Positions 1 through 9,347 of a stretch of 64,000 bases of DNA are shown here, piece by piece; position 1 is the stretch's first letter, and each line of letters starts with the position of its first letter. The stretch comes from Nostoc paludosum FACHB-159 (GTDB taxonomy: Bacteria; Cyanobacteriota; Cyanobacteriia; Cyanobacteriales; Nostocaceae). The translations under genes and the position numbers were made by a program. The stretch is from NCBI RefSeq assembly GCF_014698835.1, contig NZ_JACJTU010000018.1, positions 1 through 64,000 on the forward strand, in the 5' to 3' direction. The notes beneath the pieces are model-generated. The model worked only from the letters and a program-made list of their open reading frames with translations, searched no databases and was not told the DNA's origin.

Positions 1-189
<189 letters not shown>

Positions 190-350
190 GAATGAATCGT
201 TTGTAGCTCTTTTAGCTGCTCTTTTTTAACCTCAGCTTGGTTATTTTATTTACTTGACGCAGGCCACTTGTTGTATAATGGCTTTCAAACTATAATATTT
301 TCATGGTTCGGTGTCCTGTCGGCGTCGCTTCGCTTCGCTCTGTCAGGCAC
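190..350 (-). other. Transcribed leader of the rRNA operon
   Basis: This is the non-coding leader between the predicted start site and mature 16S. Its first part, next to the promoter, contains an unusual GC-rich direct repeat (GCGAAGCGAAGCG on the minus strand, near 325-340). The remainder is AT-rich. A plus-strand TTGACG/TATAAT pair (254-279) has only a 14-bp spacer and is not regarded as a promoter. Confidence 0.55.
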
Positions 351-356
351 TTATTC

Positions 357-385
357 AATATAACGAACCTCTCTAAGAGTGTCAA
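357..385 (-). promoter_or_regulatory. Sigma-70 type promoter of the rRNA operon
   Basis: On the minus strand there is a perfect -35 box TTGACA (380-385), a 17-bp spacer and a -10 box TATATT (357-362). Transcription would start near 350, giving a leader of about 160 nt before the 16S gene. Perfect spacing and position upstream of 16S make this the likely principal promoter. Confidence 0.85.
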
Positions 386-494
386 CCACTTTTACAACTT
401 TTTTTGCCCTTTTTTTTTGACGCCGCTGTAAGCCTTAGATGGTAAGGGTTTTAGGGTATAGTATTCCTGAAGGCTCTAAAGAAGGAATAAAGTT

Positions 495-1361
495 GTGAGA
501 AATTTTGGTGTTTTGCCGCCCTTGCTAGTTTTAGATCCGCTGTTGCGCGGTTGGTTGCTGGAGGATATTGGACGGGGCGATCGCACTACAAACACCCTTC
601 TTATAGAAGATGCCACACGAGGAACAGCCAAGTGGATAGCGAAAGCTCCCGGAATAATTGCTGGGTTACCAGTTGCAGCTAGAGTGTTTCAAATTTTGAA
701 TGAAAATGTGAGTTTTACGGCTGTGACGGCTGAAGGCGCAAGATGTGAGCCAGGACAGTTAGTAGCTGAAATTCATGGTTCGCTGGATGCGTTGCTGATG
801 GGGGAACGGGTAGCGCTGAATTTGGCTATGCGGTTGAGTGGAATTGCCACGCTGACTAATATATATGTAGAGAAAATTGTTGATTTACCTGCTCGGTTGG
901 TGGATACGCGCAAAACTACACCAGGGCTGAGACTGTTGGAAAAGTATGCGACTGCTGTGGGTGGGGCGATTAATCACCGTATGGGGTTGGATGATGCGGT
1001 AATGATTAAGGATAATCACATTGCGGCGGCTGGGGGAATTGGGGAAGCTATTAGCCGGGTTCGTTCTCAAATTCCTTATCCATTGACAATAGAAGTAGAG
1101 ACGGAAAGTTTAGAACAGGTGAAAGAAGCTTTGCAGCATCAAGCCGACATTATTATGTTGGACAATATGCGTTTGGATATGATGCGTGAGGCGGTGCAAT
1201 TGATTCGTCAGCAGGATAAGCGGGTGAAAATTGAAGCTTCGGGAAATGTGACTTTAGAGACGATTCGTGGTGTTGCAGAGACGGGTATCGATTATATTTC
1301 TACGAGTGCGCCGATTACTCAGTCGAAGTGGTTGGATTTGAGTATGAGGATTGTGCTTTAA
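495..1361 (+). CDS. nadC: Nicotinate-nucleotide pyrophosphorylase (carboxylating)
   Basis: Quinolinate phosphoribosyltransferase converts quinolinate and PRPP to nicotinate mononucleotide, CO2 and PPi in de novo NAD synthesis (cytosolic). The 288 residues match the family length. Visible motifs are the N-terminal EDIGRGDRTT, LNLAMRLSGIAT, the substrate-binding DTRKTTPGLR, KYATAVGGAINHR followed by DDAVMIKDNH, and the barrel-end IEVETES, IMLDNM and EASGN. The start is a GTG preceded by GAAGGA about 8 bases upstream; no better ATG lies near. The gene stands alone, divergent from the rRNA operon, with about 110 bp to the next gene on the same strand. Confidence 0.97.
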   Translation: MRNFGVLPPLLVLDPLLRGWLLEDIGRGDRTTNTLLIEDATRGTAKWIAKAPGIIAGLPVAARVFQILNENVSFTAVTAEGARCEPGQLVAEIHGSLDALLMGERVALNLAMRLSGIATLTNIYVEKIVDLPARLVDTRKTTPGLRLLEKYATAVGGAINHRMGLDDAVMIKDNHIAAAGGIGEAISRVRSQIPYPLTIEVETESLEQVKEALQHQADIIMLDNMRLDMMREAVQLIRQQDKRVKIEASGNVTLETIRGVAETGIDYISTSAPITQSKWLDLSMRIVL

Positions 1362-1470
1362 ATAAACCTCTCGCAAAATTGTTTTATCGTAAAGATGCTG
1401 GATTTTCTCGCTTGAGTTCATTAAAAATAATATATTTATTGCATAACAAATTCAGCACTTACAAAAGAAC

Positions 1471-2385
1471 ATGAAAAGAATATTCAAGTTTTTATCCTTG
1501 TTTATAGCTTCTGTTTTATCAATCCTCTTATTAGTAAGCCTTGTTGCCGATGCTCATTGGGATGGCTATGCAGATGATGACTATGGTAGCTACAATTCCT
1601 ACAAGCTACCCTACAATAGCGATTTTCCAAAAGCTTACTATCCTTATGCACAGCGACCTGATGGGTGTTCTTTGCCTTGGGAAGAACCTGGACTTCATGA
1701 TAAATTTCAATTTGGTTCTTATGAAGCTAATTTCCGGCCAGCCTGCTATGAACATGATAAATGTTTCTATACAATAGGCAGTAGTTTTGATGAGTGTAGT
1801 CGAAACTTTTATGCTGCTACTAGAGCCGCTTGTGAAAAAGCTGCTGGAGAATCTCCTGTGACTACTTTTTTTAGTGGTGGTATTTCGGTTGCAACTTGCT
1901 ACACATGGGCAACTTCTACTTTCGGTGCTGTATGGAGTGATGGCGGATGGACAGCGTTTAGAGCTGCTCAAAATATGCAGCACCGTTACATGGCTTGGGT
2001 CAACTCAATTCTAAATTCTTCCAAAAACTCTCCTGTTGGTTATTTTGATAATGGGGCGACAGTTTTCTACTCAGACGGAAATACACACTGCGGTTTTGTC
2101 AGTGAGACACATTTAAGTTTCTATCAAAAAGTAATTTCAGTGCCAAATTTAGGACGGCAAGATCCAAACAATTTTGGTGCCTACACTGGTGCTTGTGTAA
2201 TGCCAACTGGATATTTTGAGAATGGAGGTACTGTTTACTTCTCCGCAGGGAATGGAAGTTTTTGTGGTTTTCCAAGTGGAGAAGCATTTGATTCACATAG
2301 ACGTTCTCGACCCCAAGAAACACTCTGGGGTCGTCTTGATGTAGCACCAAGTAAATTTTTGACGTACACAGGTGTCTGTGAATAA
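1471..2385 (+). CDS. Secreted phospholipase A2-like protein with duplicated C-terminal module
   Basis: The first 28 residues form a signal peptide (MKRIFKF, then a Leu/Ile/Val-rich core ending ...VADA), so the protein is exported. Residues about 66-120 carry the PLA2 signature: cysteines around ACYEHDKCF, with the His95-Asp96 pair expected to activate water and bind calcium, then a spaced Cys ladder (DECSRNF...AACEK). This fits the prokaryotic/fungal PLA2 group that hydrolyses the sn-2 ester of phospholipids. The C-terminal third contains two copies of a module of about 60 residues starting GYFDNGATVFYS and GYFENGGTVYFS, each with one or two Cys. The product is 304 aa, longer than a minimal PLA2 because of this duplication. 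Activity and the role of the repeats are inferred. Confidence 0.75.
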   Translation: MKRIFKFLSLFIASVLSILLLVSLVADAHWDGYADDDYGSYNSYKLPYNSDFPKAYYPYAQRPDGCSLPWEEPGLHDKFQFGSYEANFRPACYEHDKCFYTIGSSFDECSRNFYAATRAACEKAAGESPVTTFFSGGISVATCYTWATSTFGAVWSDGGWTAFRAAQNMQHRYMAWVNSILNSSKNSPVGYFDNGATVFYSDGNTHCGFVSETHLSFYQKVISVPNLGRQDPNNFGAYTGACVMPTGYFENGGTVYFSAGNGSFCGFPSGEAFDSHRRSRPQETLWGRLDVAPSKFLTYTGVCE

Positions 2386-2508
2386 TACCTAACCAGAGTA
2401 CACTTACCAAATAGTCGATTTTAATTAAACTACGATGTGAAATAAGAACAGTGGGGGAAAAGCGATCGCCTTTCCCCCACCTCTAACAATCACCTGAAAA
2501 TCATCGCA

Positions 2509-3204
2509 ATGGTTACACAGCTACCATCTTCCACCCCAAAAAGCATTATCTACCCTGATAGCGATGGACAGCCAATGGCAGACAACACCAAGCAGTTTGA
2601 ATTAATTGTCTGGATTAAAAATAATTTAGAACTGCTGTTCGCCAATGATCCAAATGTGTTTGTCGCTGGGGATTTGTTGTGGTATTCAGTGGAAGATGAT
2701 AATAAGCTTCGCCAAGCTCCGGATGTAATGGTAGTATTTGGCAGACCAAAAGGATACCGAGGTTCTTATAAACAGTGGCTTGAAGACAACATTGCCCCGC
2801 AGGTAGTATTTGAAATTTGGTCGCCTGGAAATCGAATTTCTCAAATGGCGAAGAAATTCGAGTTTTATGAGCGCTACGGTGTGGAAGAATATTATTTGTA
2901 CGAACCTGATGTGGTTGACTTGACAGGTTGGCAGCGTCGTAACTCACGATTAGAAGTTATTGACCAAATGGCTGGTTGGGTGAGTCCTAGATTGGGGGTG
3001 CGTTTTGAGTTGGGCGAGGAAGAACTACAAATTTATCGTCCTGATGGCGATCGCTTTCTTACCCATTTGGAACTAGATCGACAACTACAGCAAGAAAGAG
3101 AACGAGCCGAACAACAACGCCAGCGAGCCGAACAAGCCGAAGCCCAGTTAGAAGCTCTACATACTCTACTAAAAGAGCGGGGAATTAATCCAGAGCAATT
3201 ATGA
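2509..3204 (+). CDS. Uma2 family protein (putative restriction-endonuclease-like fold)
   Basis: This belongs to the Uma2 (DUF820) family, which is hugely expanded in cyanobacteria and has a PD-(D/E)XK nuclease-like core; the biological role is unknown. Visible core residues are Asp72 in APDVMVVFG and Glu102 in VFEIWSPGNR, followed by YGVEEYYLYEP. The last 45 residues (about 185-231) form a Gln/Glu/Arg-rich coiled coil (QQERERAEQQRQRAEQAEAQ), typical of the subgroup. The ATG at 2509 is the first in frame, and no strong ribosome-binding site is visible. The gene stands alone. It is often annotated as a nuclease, but no activity can be claimed from sequence. Confidence 0.9.
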   Translation: MVTQLPSSTPKSIIYPDSDGQPMADNTKQFELIVWIKNNLELLFANDPNVFVAGDLLWYSVEDDNKLRQAPDVMVVFGRPKGYRGSYKQWLEDNIAPQVVFEIWSPGNRISQMAKKFEFYERYGVEEYYLYEPDVVDLTGWQRRNSRLEVIDQMAGWVSPRLGVRFELGEEELQIYRPDGDRFLTHLELDRQLQQERERAEQQRQRAEQAEAQLEALHTLLKERGINPEQL

Positions 3205-3340
3205 CGGAATTTTATTTACAAGTCTCAAAGAATAGCTAAGGTTACAAACGTATTGTAATATTCCTCATCCTCAACTTGAGTAAGTGGTTTTTTAGAATCA
3301 AAGTAGGAGATAATTTTCCCAAAACACAGGGTGAATTCCA

Positions 3341-5119
3341 TTGGTTCAACAACCAGAACTCCGGGAAACTTCGTCAATGCAATCAATCCAGCGTGTGCTG
3401 GTTAGTTTGAGTACTTACCGATGGACTTCGTTGGGAGCCTTGGTAAGCCTATTGCTGCTAACGATCGCTAACGCCGTTACTCCGCAACTATTTCGCTGGG
3501 GAATCGATCGCGGCATTACCGAAAAAAACTTAGAAGTTGTGCTAATTAGCGCAGGCTGGATGGTAGTCGCGGCGATCGCTCGTGGTTTATTTAACTTTGG
3601 ACAAAGCTATTTAGCAGAAGCGGCATCTCAGGGTGTAGCTTACGATCTACGAAACAAAATTTTCAGCAAAATTCAAAATCTCAGTTTTAGCTATCACGAT
3701 CAAGCGCAGACTTCGCAACTGTTAACCCGCGTTACCAGTGACATTGAGCAAATTCGTACATTTGTTGGTACTAGCTTGATTCAGGTCATTGGTGGACTTG
3801 TAACATTGGTGAGTATTGCAGTGATTTTGCTGGTCATGAACTGGAAATTGGCACTGATTACTCTAACAGTAGTACCTTTAACCGGATGGTTAATGGCACG
3901 ATTTGTGACTGGCAATAACAGGCTTTTTCGCCAAGTACAAGAGCAACTAAGCGACCTGAACGCTGTATTACAAGAGAATTTAATCGGAATAAGAGTAGTA
4001 AAAGCCTTTGTGCGGGAGTCCACTGAAAGGTCGCGTTACACGACCTTGAATGATAACCTAGTTAAGGCAAACATCAAGACTATTAGTGCTATTCGTAATA
4101 CCTTTCCGTTTATCTTTTTGTTAAGTAATTTGGTAACGCTGGCAGTTTTCGCCTATGGCGGAGCGGAGGTAGTTGAAAATAGATTTTCCATTGGTGAACT
4201 AGTCGCCTTTAACTCCTACCTAGCCTTGATTTTACAACCAATTTTGGTAATTGGATTTGCTGCACCAGCGATCGCTCAATCAGCTGCTTCAGCAGAACGA
4301 GTTTACGAAGTGGTAGACGCAGAGATAGAAATTCGCGATCGCCCTGATGCTATCCCCTTTGACACCTGCGGTGGTAGAATCACTTTTGAAAATGTTTCCT
4401 TTCGCTATCCGGGAGCAAGTGCCGAAACTCTCAAAGAAGTTTCCTTTGAAACCAAGCCCAATGAACTAATCGCTGTTCTAGGAATGACTGGTTCCGGAAA
4501 AAGCACAATTATGAACTTGATTGCCCGGTTTTATGATGTCACAAAGGGAGCGATTCGCATTGACGGACGGGATGTTAGAAGTTTCAACCTCAAAAGCCTC
4601 AGATCTCGTATCGGTATTGTCTTCCAGGAAACCACACTTTTCTCTGGCACAATCCGCGAAAATATTTCCTATGCAAAACCCAATGCAACCCTAGAAGAAG
4701 TGATTGAGGTGGCAAAAAGCGCACAAATACACGATTTCATCATCAGTTTGCCCGATGGCTACGAAACGATTGTTGGGGAACGTGGTGTGGGGTTGTCTGG
4801 CGGGCAAAAACAACGAATTGCGATCGCCCGTACCTTACTCACTGATTACAGTATTTTGATTTTGGACGATAGTACCTCTGCTGTAGATGCCAGAACTGCT
4901 GCCCAAATTCAAGCTGAGTTAGATGGTTTCATGCGTCAAAAAGCTTGTACAACCTTTGTAGTGGCTCAACGCATCAGCACTGTCAAGAATGCCGATCGCA
5001 TTTTTGTTATGGACAAAGGGCGATTAGTCGCACAAGGTACTCACGAAGAATTGATGCAAACTAGCCCGCTTTATGGTGTAATTTTGGAATCTCAGGTACA
5101 GCAAAAGGAGAACAAATGA
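3341..5119 (+). CDS. ABC exporter half-transporter, degenerate-site subunit
   Basis: A fused permease-ATPase (type IV exporter) of 592 aa: six membrane helices (about 20-310) and a C-terminal ATPase. The ATPase has Walker A GMTGSGKST near 380, the canonical signature LSGGQKQR near 484, Walker B ILILDDST near 505 with Asp in place of the catalytic Glu, and AQR instead of AHR at the switch region near 541. Thus its own Walker B and H-loop are degenerate while its signature is intact, as in one subunit of heterodimeric exporters such as TM287/288, LmrCD and BmrCD. The partner follows with an ATGA overlap. The start is a TTG preceded by AGGG; an ATG 12 codons later (3377) lacks a clear ribosome-binding site. 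Substrate unknown; likely drug, lipid or peptide export. Confidence 0.92.
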   Translation: MVQQPELRETSSMQSIQRVLVSLSTYRWTSLGALVSLLLLTIANAVTPQLFRWGIDRGITEKNLEVVLISAGWMVVAAIARGLFNFGQSYLAEAASQGVAYDLRNKIFSKIQNLSFSYHDQAQTSQLLTRVTSDIEQIRTFVGTSLIQVIGGLVTLVSIAVILLVMNWKLALITLTVVPLTGWLMARFVTGNNRLFRQVQEQLSDLNAVLQENLIGIRVVKAFVRESTERSRYTTLNDNLVKANIKTISAIRNTFPFIFLLSNLVTLAVFAYGGAEVVENRFSIGELVAFNSYLALILQPILVIGFAAPAIAQSAASAERVYEVVDAEIEIRDRPDAIPFDTCGGRITFENVSFRYPGASAETLKEVSFETKPNELIAVLGMTGSGKSTIMNLIARFYDVTKGAIRIDGRDVRSFNLKSLRSRIGIVFQETTLFSGTIRENISYAKPNATLEEVIEVAKSAQIHDFIISLPDGYETIVGERGVGLSGGQKQRIAIARTLLTDYSILILDDSTSAVDARTAAQIQAELDGFMRQKACTTFVVAQRISTVKNADRIFVMDKGRLVAQGTHEELMQTSPLYGVILESQVQQKENK

Positions 5120-6918
5120 GAACTACAGCTGCCGTTGTTGTATCCGAGGAACAAGCTAGTAAACAAACCTCCACCTTAAGGCGTTTTTTGCAATACCTAA
5201 AACCCTATCGTAAAGAAATTCCCATTGCGATCGGATTGGTTTTCATTGGTGCAGTTACCCAGGCAATTGGGCCATTTTTTCTCGGATGGTCGATTGATAA
5301 CCTCATTGCTAAAGGAAATTTGCAGGGACTATTGCTGTTATTGGGGCTACTAGCGCTGAATTACGGAGTTGGTATCTTAGCAATCCGGGGCCAAATTATT
5401 CGAGTCGGCTGGATTATGCAGCGATTGTTGGCTCAACTCAGGCAAGACATTTTCATTAAAATCCAAAGTTTACCCCTGAGCTTTTTTGACCGCAGCGAAG
5501 CAGGCGATTTAATGAGTCGCTTGCTGAATGATGTCAACACCGTGAATCAGGCATTTGGACTAACCATTGCCCAAATGCTGGGTAATACTTTCAGTTTAAT
5601 CGGCATTGTGATCGCCATGCTCTCAATTAACCTGCAACTGGGCTTGTTGAGCAACCTAGTAGTACCATTGATGATTTTTACTACAGGCTTGTTTGCACGT
5701 TGGGCAAGAGCTAGATTTCGTGTGACGCGCCAAACCATTGGCGAACTTTCCGCTAAGTTGGAAGAAGATATTGGTAGTGTGCGAGAAGCACAGGCATTTA
5801 ATCGCGTACACCTCAACATTGCAGAATTCGAGGTTCTCAATGCCGCCAACCGAGATGCTAACGTCCAGGCTGTGGCAATTACTTCGGCCTTTTTACCGTC
5901 CATCGATTTTCTCAACACATTAGCAACCGCAGGTGTGCTGGCTTATGGTGGTTATCTGGCGGTAACGGGAGGTGCAACTGTGGGTGTAGTAACATCGTTT
6001 TTACTTTATGTGCAGCAGTTCTTCCGCCCCATCCAAATTCTCAGCCAGTTTTACACCCAAGCTCAATCTGCATTCGCTGGATTAGAACGAATCTTTCTGT
6101 TATTGGATGAACCCTCACAACTCAAAGATGCGCCTGATGCTCAGGAAATGCCACCAATTCAGGGCGAGGTAAGATTTGAGAATGTTAAGTTTGGCTATAA
6201 TCCAGACCAACTCGTTCTCAAAGGGGTAAATTTGCACGCTTACCCAGGGCAGATGATTGCGTTAGTAGGGGCGACAGGTTCGGGAAAAAGTACAATTATT
6301 AACTTGATTTTGCGCTTCTACGATGTGTCTGGAGGTGCAGTCAAAATTGATGATATTGATGTACGTAGTGTTACCCAAGCGAGTCTACGGCGTCAGATTG
6401 GTATCGTCCTACAAGATAATATTTTGTTCAGCGGTACTGTTGCTGAAAATATTGCCTTTGGCTGTCCCTATGCTACCCAAGCTGACATCGAAGGAGCTGC
6501 ACAAGCAGCGAATGTTCATGAATTTATTACCTCACTACCACAGGGCTATACAACTCAATTGGGTGAAAAAGGCGCTCCCCTGAGTCAGGGACAACGACAA
6601 CTGATTAGTATTGCTCGTGCGGTATTAATTAATCCCCGAATTCTCATCCTCGATGAAGCGACCAGCAGCATCGATACCCGTACAGAAGCGTTAGTGCAAA
6701 GTGCGATCGCCCGCTTGCTCCAAGGTCGTACAAGTTTCGTTATTGCCCACCGCCTCAGTACAGTTACTCAGGCAGATAAAGTGTTAGTGATTCAACAAGG
6801 GCAAATTGTAGAGCAGGGTACTCACATAGAACTCATCAATCAGCAAGGTGTCTATGCGAACCTTTATGCCCTGCAATTGGGTGCAGCAGACAGCGTAAAA
6901 GTGAGTGGGGGGAGATGA
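5116..6918 (+). CDS. ABC exporter half-transporter, catalytic-site subunit
   Basis: This 600-aa partner of the preceding gene is translated from an overlapping ATGA with AAGGAG just upstream. Six membrane helices are followed by an ATPase with Walker A GATGSGKST near 384, Walker B ILILDEATS near 510 with an intact catalytic Glu, and AHR at 542, but a changed signature LSQGQRQ near 488. Combining this signature with the partner's Asp and Gln gives one inactive composite ATP site; its own Walker residues with the partner's LSGGQ give one active site. This complementary pattern is strong evidence that the two form an obligate heterodimer in the inner membrane. Substrate not predictable. Confidence 0.93.
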   Translation: MRTTAAVVVSEEQASKQTSTLRRFLQYLKPYRKEIPIAIGLVFIGAVTQAIGPFFLGWSIDNLIAKGNLQGLLLLLGLLALNYGVGILAIRGQIIRVGWIMQRLLAQLRQDIFIKIQSLPLSFFDRSEAGDLMSRLLNDVNTVNQAFGLTIAQMLGNTFSLIGIVIAMLSINLQLGLLSNLVVPLMIFTTGLFARWARARFRVTRQTIGELSAKLEEDIGSVREAQAFNRVHLNIAEFEVLNAANRDANVQAVAITSAFLPSIDFLNTLATAGVLAYGGYLAVTGGATVGVVTSFLLYVQQFFRPIQILSQFYTQAQSAFAGLERIFLLLDEPSQLKDAPDAQEMPPIQGEVRFENVKFGYNPDQLVLKGVNLHAYPGQMIALVGATGSGKSTIINLILRFYDVSGGAVKIDDIDVRSVTQASLRRQIGIVLQDNILFSGTVAENIAFGCPYATQADIEGAAQAANVHEFITSLPQGYTTQLGEKGAPLSQGQRQLISIARAVLINPRILILDEATSSIDTRTEALVQSAIARLLQGRTSFVIAHRLSTVTQADKVLVIQQGQIVEQGTHIELINQQGVYANLYALQLGAADSVKVSGGR

Positions 6919-7012
6919 GGGAGACAAATTAATTCAAAATTCAAAATTAAAGAATTTCTGCCTCCTGCCTCCTCTTTTCCCATGCCCAATGCCCCATACC
7001 CAATGACTAATT

Positions 7013-7534
7013 ATGAAAGTTACACTCTATATTGCAACTAGTTTGGATGGCTATATTGCTCGTAGCAATGGAGGAATTGATTGGTTATCAATAGTTGAGA
7101 CTCAAGAAGAAGACTATGGTTACGCTGCTTTCTACGAATCGATTGATGCTATTGTTTTGGGTAGCAAGACATATGAGTTAGGGCTGAGTTTTGACCAATG
7201 GCCCTATCCAGATAAGAAATCTTTTGTTTTCACCCAAAGGAATCTCAAATGCGATCGCCAGGATGTTGTATTTGTCTCTGACCCAGTGAATCGCGCATTA
7301 GAAAATATAGAGACAGAAGGCTTTAAAAATATCTGGTTAGTTGGTGGTGGAGCCTTAATAAATTCTTTTCTTAAGCACAGCTTAATTGACGAATATATTA
7401 TTTCGATTATTCCAATTATTTTAGGTGAAGGTATACGCCTTTTACCACCACCTACCCCTGAAGAAAAATTAGATTTTATTAACTCAAAACAATATCCAAG
7501 TGGATTAATTCAAATAAATTATAGACGCAAATAA
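7013..7534 (+). CDS. Dihydrofolate reductase family protein (RibD C-terminal-like)
   Basis: The 173-aa protein has the DHFR-like fold of the YyaP/YwjB and RibD reductase-domain group: N-terminal LYIATSLDGYIARSNGGIDWL, central IVLGSKTYE, and the nucleotide-binding IWLVGGGALINSFL. These proteins are NADPH-dependent reductases of unknown substrate and not the essential folate enzyme FolA. The ATG follows a stretch of CCCAATG-type heptamer repeats; no strong ribosome-binding site is visible. It converges on trxA. Confidence 0.85.
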   Translation: MKVTLYIATSLDGYIARSNGGIDWLSIVETQEEDYGYAAFYESIDAIVLGSKTYELGLSFDQWPYPDKKSFVFTQRNLKCDRQDVVFVSDPVNRALENIETEGFKNIWLVGGGALINSFLKHSLIDEYIISIIPIILGEGIRLLPPPTPEEKLDFINSKQYPSGLIQINYRRK

Positions 7535-7610
7535 AACATTTAAATCTTTATAATTCATAATTCATAATTTATAGTAAATTGATGACTATCAGAGCCATCA
7601 AATCCTTTGG

Positions 7611-7638
7611 AATTACGAATTACGAATTACGAATTACG
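7611..7638. repeat. Heptanucleotide tandem repeat (AATTACG)x4
   Basis: Four perfect AATTACG units lie between the convergent DHFR-like and thioredoxin genes, preceded by related ATTCATA units. The same heptamer recurs at 39124-39154 and near 24990. These are short tandemly repeated repetitive (STRR) sequences typical of heterocystous cyanobacteria. Confidence 0.9.
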
Positions 7639-7644
7639 AATTAG

Positions 7645-7983
7645 TTAAAGAAGCTTGTCAACAGCATTGGTAAACTGTTCGTAAGGAGAAACTCCCACGA
7701 TAGTCTCTGCTAAAACACCATCTTTAAAAATTAAAACCGCTGGAATACTGCGAAGACCAAATTTTTTGAAGAGTGGTTTGTTACTGTCAATGTCTACTTT
7801 AACGACCTTAACACGACCTTTGTATTCCTCGGCAAGTTGATCCATTAATGGACTAATCAGCCGACAGGGGCCACACCAAGTAGCAGTAAAGTCAACAACA
7901 ACAACTTGCTCTTCACTTCCATTTAAAACAACATCAAACTCGCTTTCTTCAACGTAAACAACAGTGTGAGTATCAGTAGACAT
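7645..7983 (-). CDS. trxA: Thioredoxin
   Basis: The 112-aa protein is the size of a single-domain cytosolic thioredoxin. The active site WCGPC (Cys37/Cys40) sits at the start of helix 2 after the strand VVVVDFTATW. The cis-proline loop is RSIPAV, and the end carries the usual GV..Y..F..A helix. It reduces disulfides of target proteins with electrons from thioredoxin reductase. Cyanobacteria carry several thioredoxins and I cannot assign the m, x or y class with confidence. The gene is monocistronic and convergent with the DHFR-like gene. Confidence 0.95.
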   Translation of the reverse strand: MSTDTHTVVYVEESEFDVVLNGSEEQVVVVDFTATWCGPCRLISPLMDQLAEEYKGRVKVVKVDIDSNKPLFKKFGLRSIPAVLIFKDGVLAETIVGVSPYEQFTNAVDKLL

Positions 7984-8443
7984 GTTTTAAGTCTCCAATC
8001 TAAAACTAAAATTTCATTACAAGTCTGACTATACAAACTATACTTTGTTATGTCTATTAGATTTATAAAATTCTTAGATTGGGAAATCTCCACAGGAGCA
8101 TTATTCGTACTGTTGCTCTTGGGGAAGGTAACGGAAAATCCTAAATGCCAAGTAGCTATATTTTCTAATGGATTTGTTTAAAATTTGAATAGTCAGGATG
8201 TACTGAAAAAAATAAGGCAAGGAGGCAAGAAGTAATGGTTTATGAGTACTATTGCTTCTTTAACTTTACTTCATCTTTGCTGTATATAATTTTACATAAA
8301 TACTGATAAATCAGCTTCCGCCGATCGCTCTTTTTTTCATAGTTACTGCGTAGATATGTTGTTAGTAAAAGCAGCAATGCCTGAGTTGAGCTTCGTTAAT
8401 GCACCCTATCTACTTGTGTAATTAAATGCTTTATATTACAATT
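7984..8443. other. Intergenic region without recognised features
   Basis: An AT-rich 460-bp stretch upstream of trxA. I see no convincing open reading frame, RNA gene or strong hairpin; it presumably contains the trxA promoter. Confidence 0.5.
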
Positions 8444-8752
8444 TCAGGGTTTTTCCTGAGTAGATAGTCTTTTTTGGATCTGTGTCCAATCAATCTTCAG
8501 AATAGGTTTATTTGAAGACACTTGTCTGTCTCTGAGAAGTTGAATTTCTCTTTCTAAAGCATTATTTCCTTGTCTAAAAAAGTCTTGAGAGCTAGATTGA
8601 ACTAAGTCACGAGATAAATTTTGAGTTTGCCTTGGAGTCAGAGTAGGAATAGTTTGTTGAGCTTTGGCAGAAGTTTCAGCAGCCAGCAAAAAGGTTGCTG
8701 AAAAAACTAGCACTTTTAATTGTATACAACGGATGAATTTGAGACTGAACAT
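8444..8752 (-). CDS. Small exported protein of unknown function
   Basis: The 102-aa product begins with a basic stretch and a hydrophobic core (VLVFSATFLLAAETSAKAQ) that reads as a Sec signal peptide cleaved near residue 31. The mature part (about 70 aa) is Gln/Arg-rich with no Cys and looks helical (LSRDLVQSSSQDFFRQGNNALEREIQLL). No family is recognised. It stands alone between two long intergenic regions. Coding is supported by the coherent signal peptide and sensible composition rather than by homology. Confidence 0.6.
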   Translation of the reverse strand: MFSLKFIRCIQLKVLVFSATFLLAAETSAKAQQTIPTLTPRQTQNLSRDLVQSSSQDFFRQGNNALEREIQLLRDRQVSSNKPILKIDWTQIQKRLSTQEKP

Positions 8753-9347
8753 AATTCAAACATTTATAGTGTGAATTTTACGTATTATCAAACCATCTTG
8801 TTTGGTTCTGATACTACCTAAAATACAGCGATCGCCTAACCATTACCTCCTACAAATGGGTTAATTTATTTGCATGAGTTCGATCGAGAAATGGATGTTA
8901 GATTAAGGAGCGTACATCAGCTATTTGATATTCAATTTACATGACATTGGCGGTCAAGATGCCCACTCGATAAGGATTTACTCCAAATTCAATATGTAAA
9001 ATTGATGTTTGTTAGCTTGATCAAAGGGTGACTTCCTGCATAGTAATACAATAATTGTGTTGGTTTGTTTAGTTGTGCTGGGGTGAATCTAGCTTACTTT
9101 TTTTAGGGTAGAGCAGCATTCGAGATTTTTGGTGCGTTGGGACTAAGGGCTATTTGGAAATCAAAAATTAGACTGAAATATAGGTTGGGTTGAGAAATGT
9201 AGCTTGGTTCCCACAGGGTAACCCAACAATTGTAAATTGCCGATTCTGCTATGTATTGACTCAGCGCTCGTTGCTCAGTTAGGGTTGAGAAGAATTAACT
9301 GTATTTTGTGTTTAATATTTACACCTTTACTATGTGGAGTTTTAATC
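8753..9347. other. Long intergenic region, divergent promoters
   Basis: About 600 bp between the divergent small exported protein and the desaturase. One HIP1 site (near 8830) is present. No open reading frame with coding character and no tandem repeats are visible. It must hold the two divergent promoters. Confidence 0.5.

Noticed and set aside
254-279. TTGACG and TATAAT on the plus strand upstream of nadC
   Set aside because: The spacer is only 14 bp and the site lies inside the predicted rRNA leader transcribed in the opposite direction.
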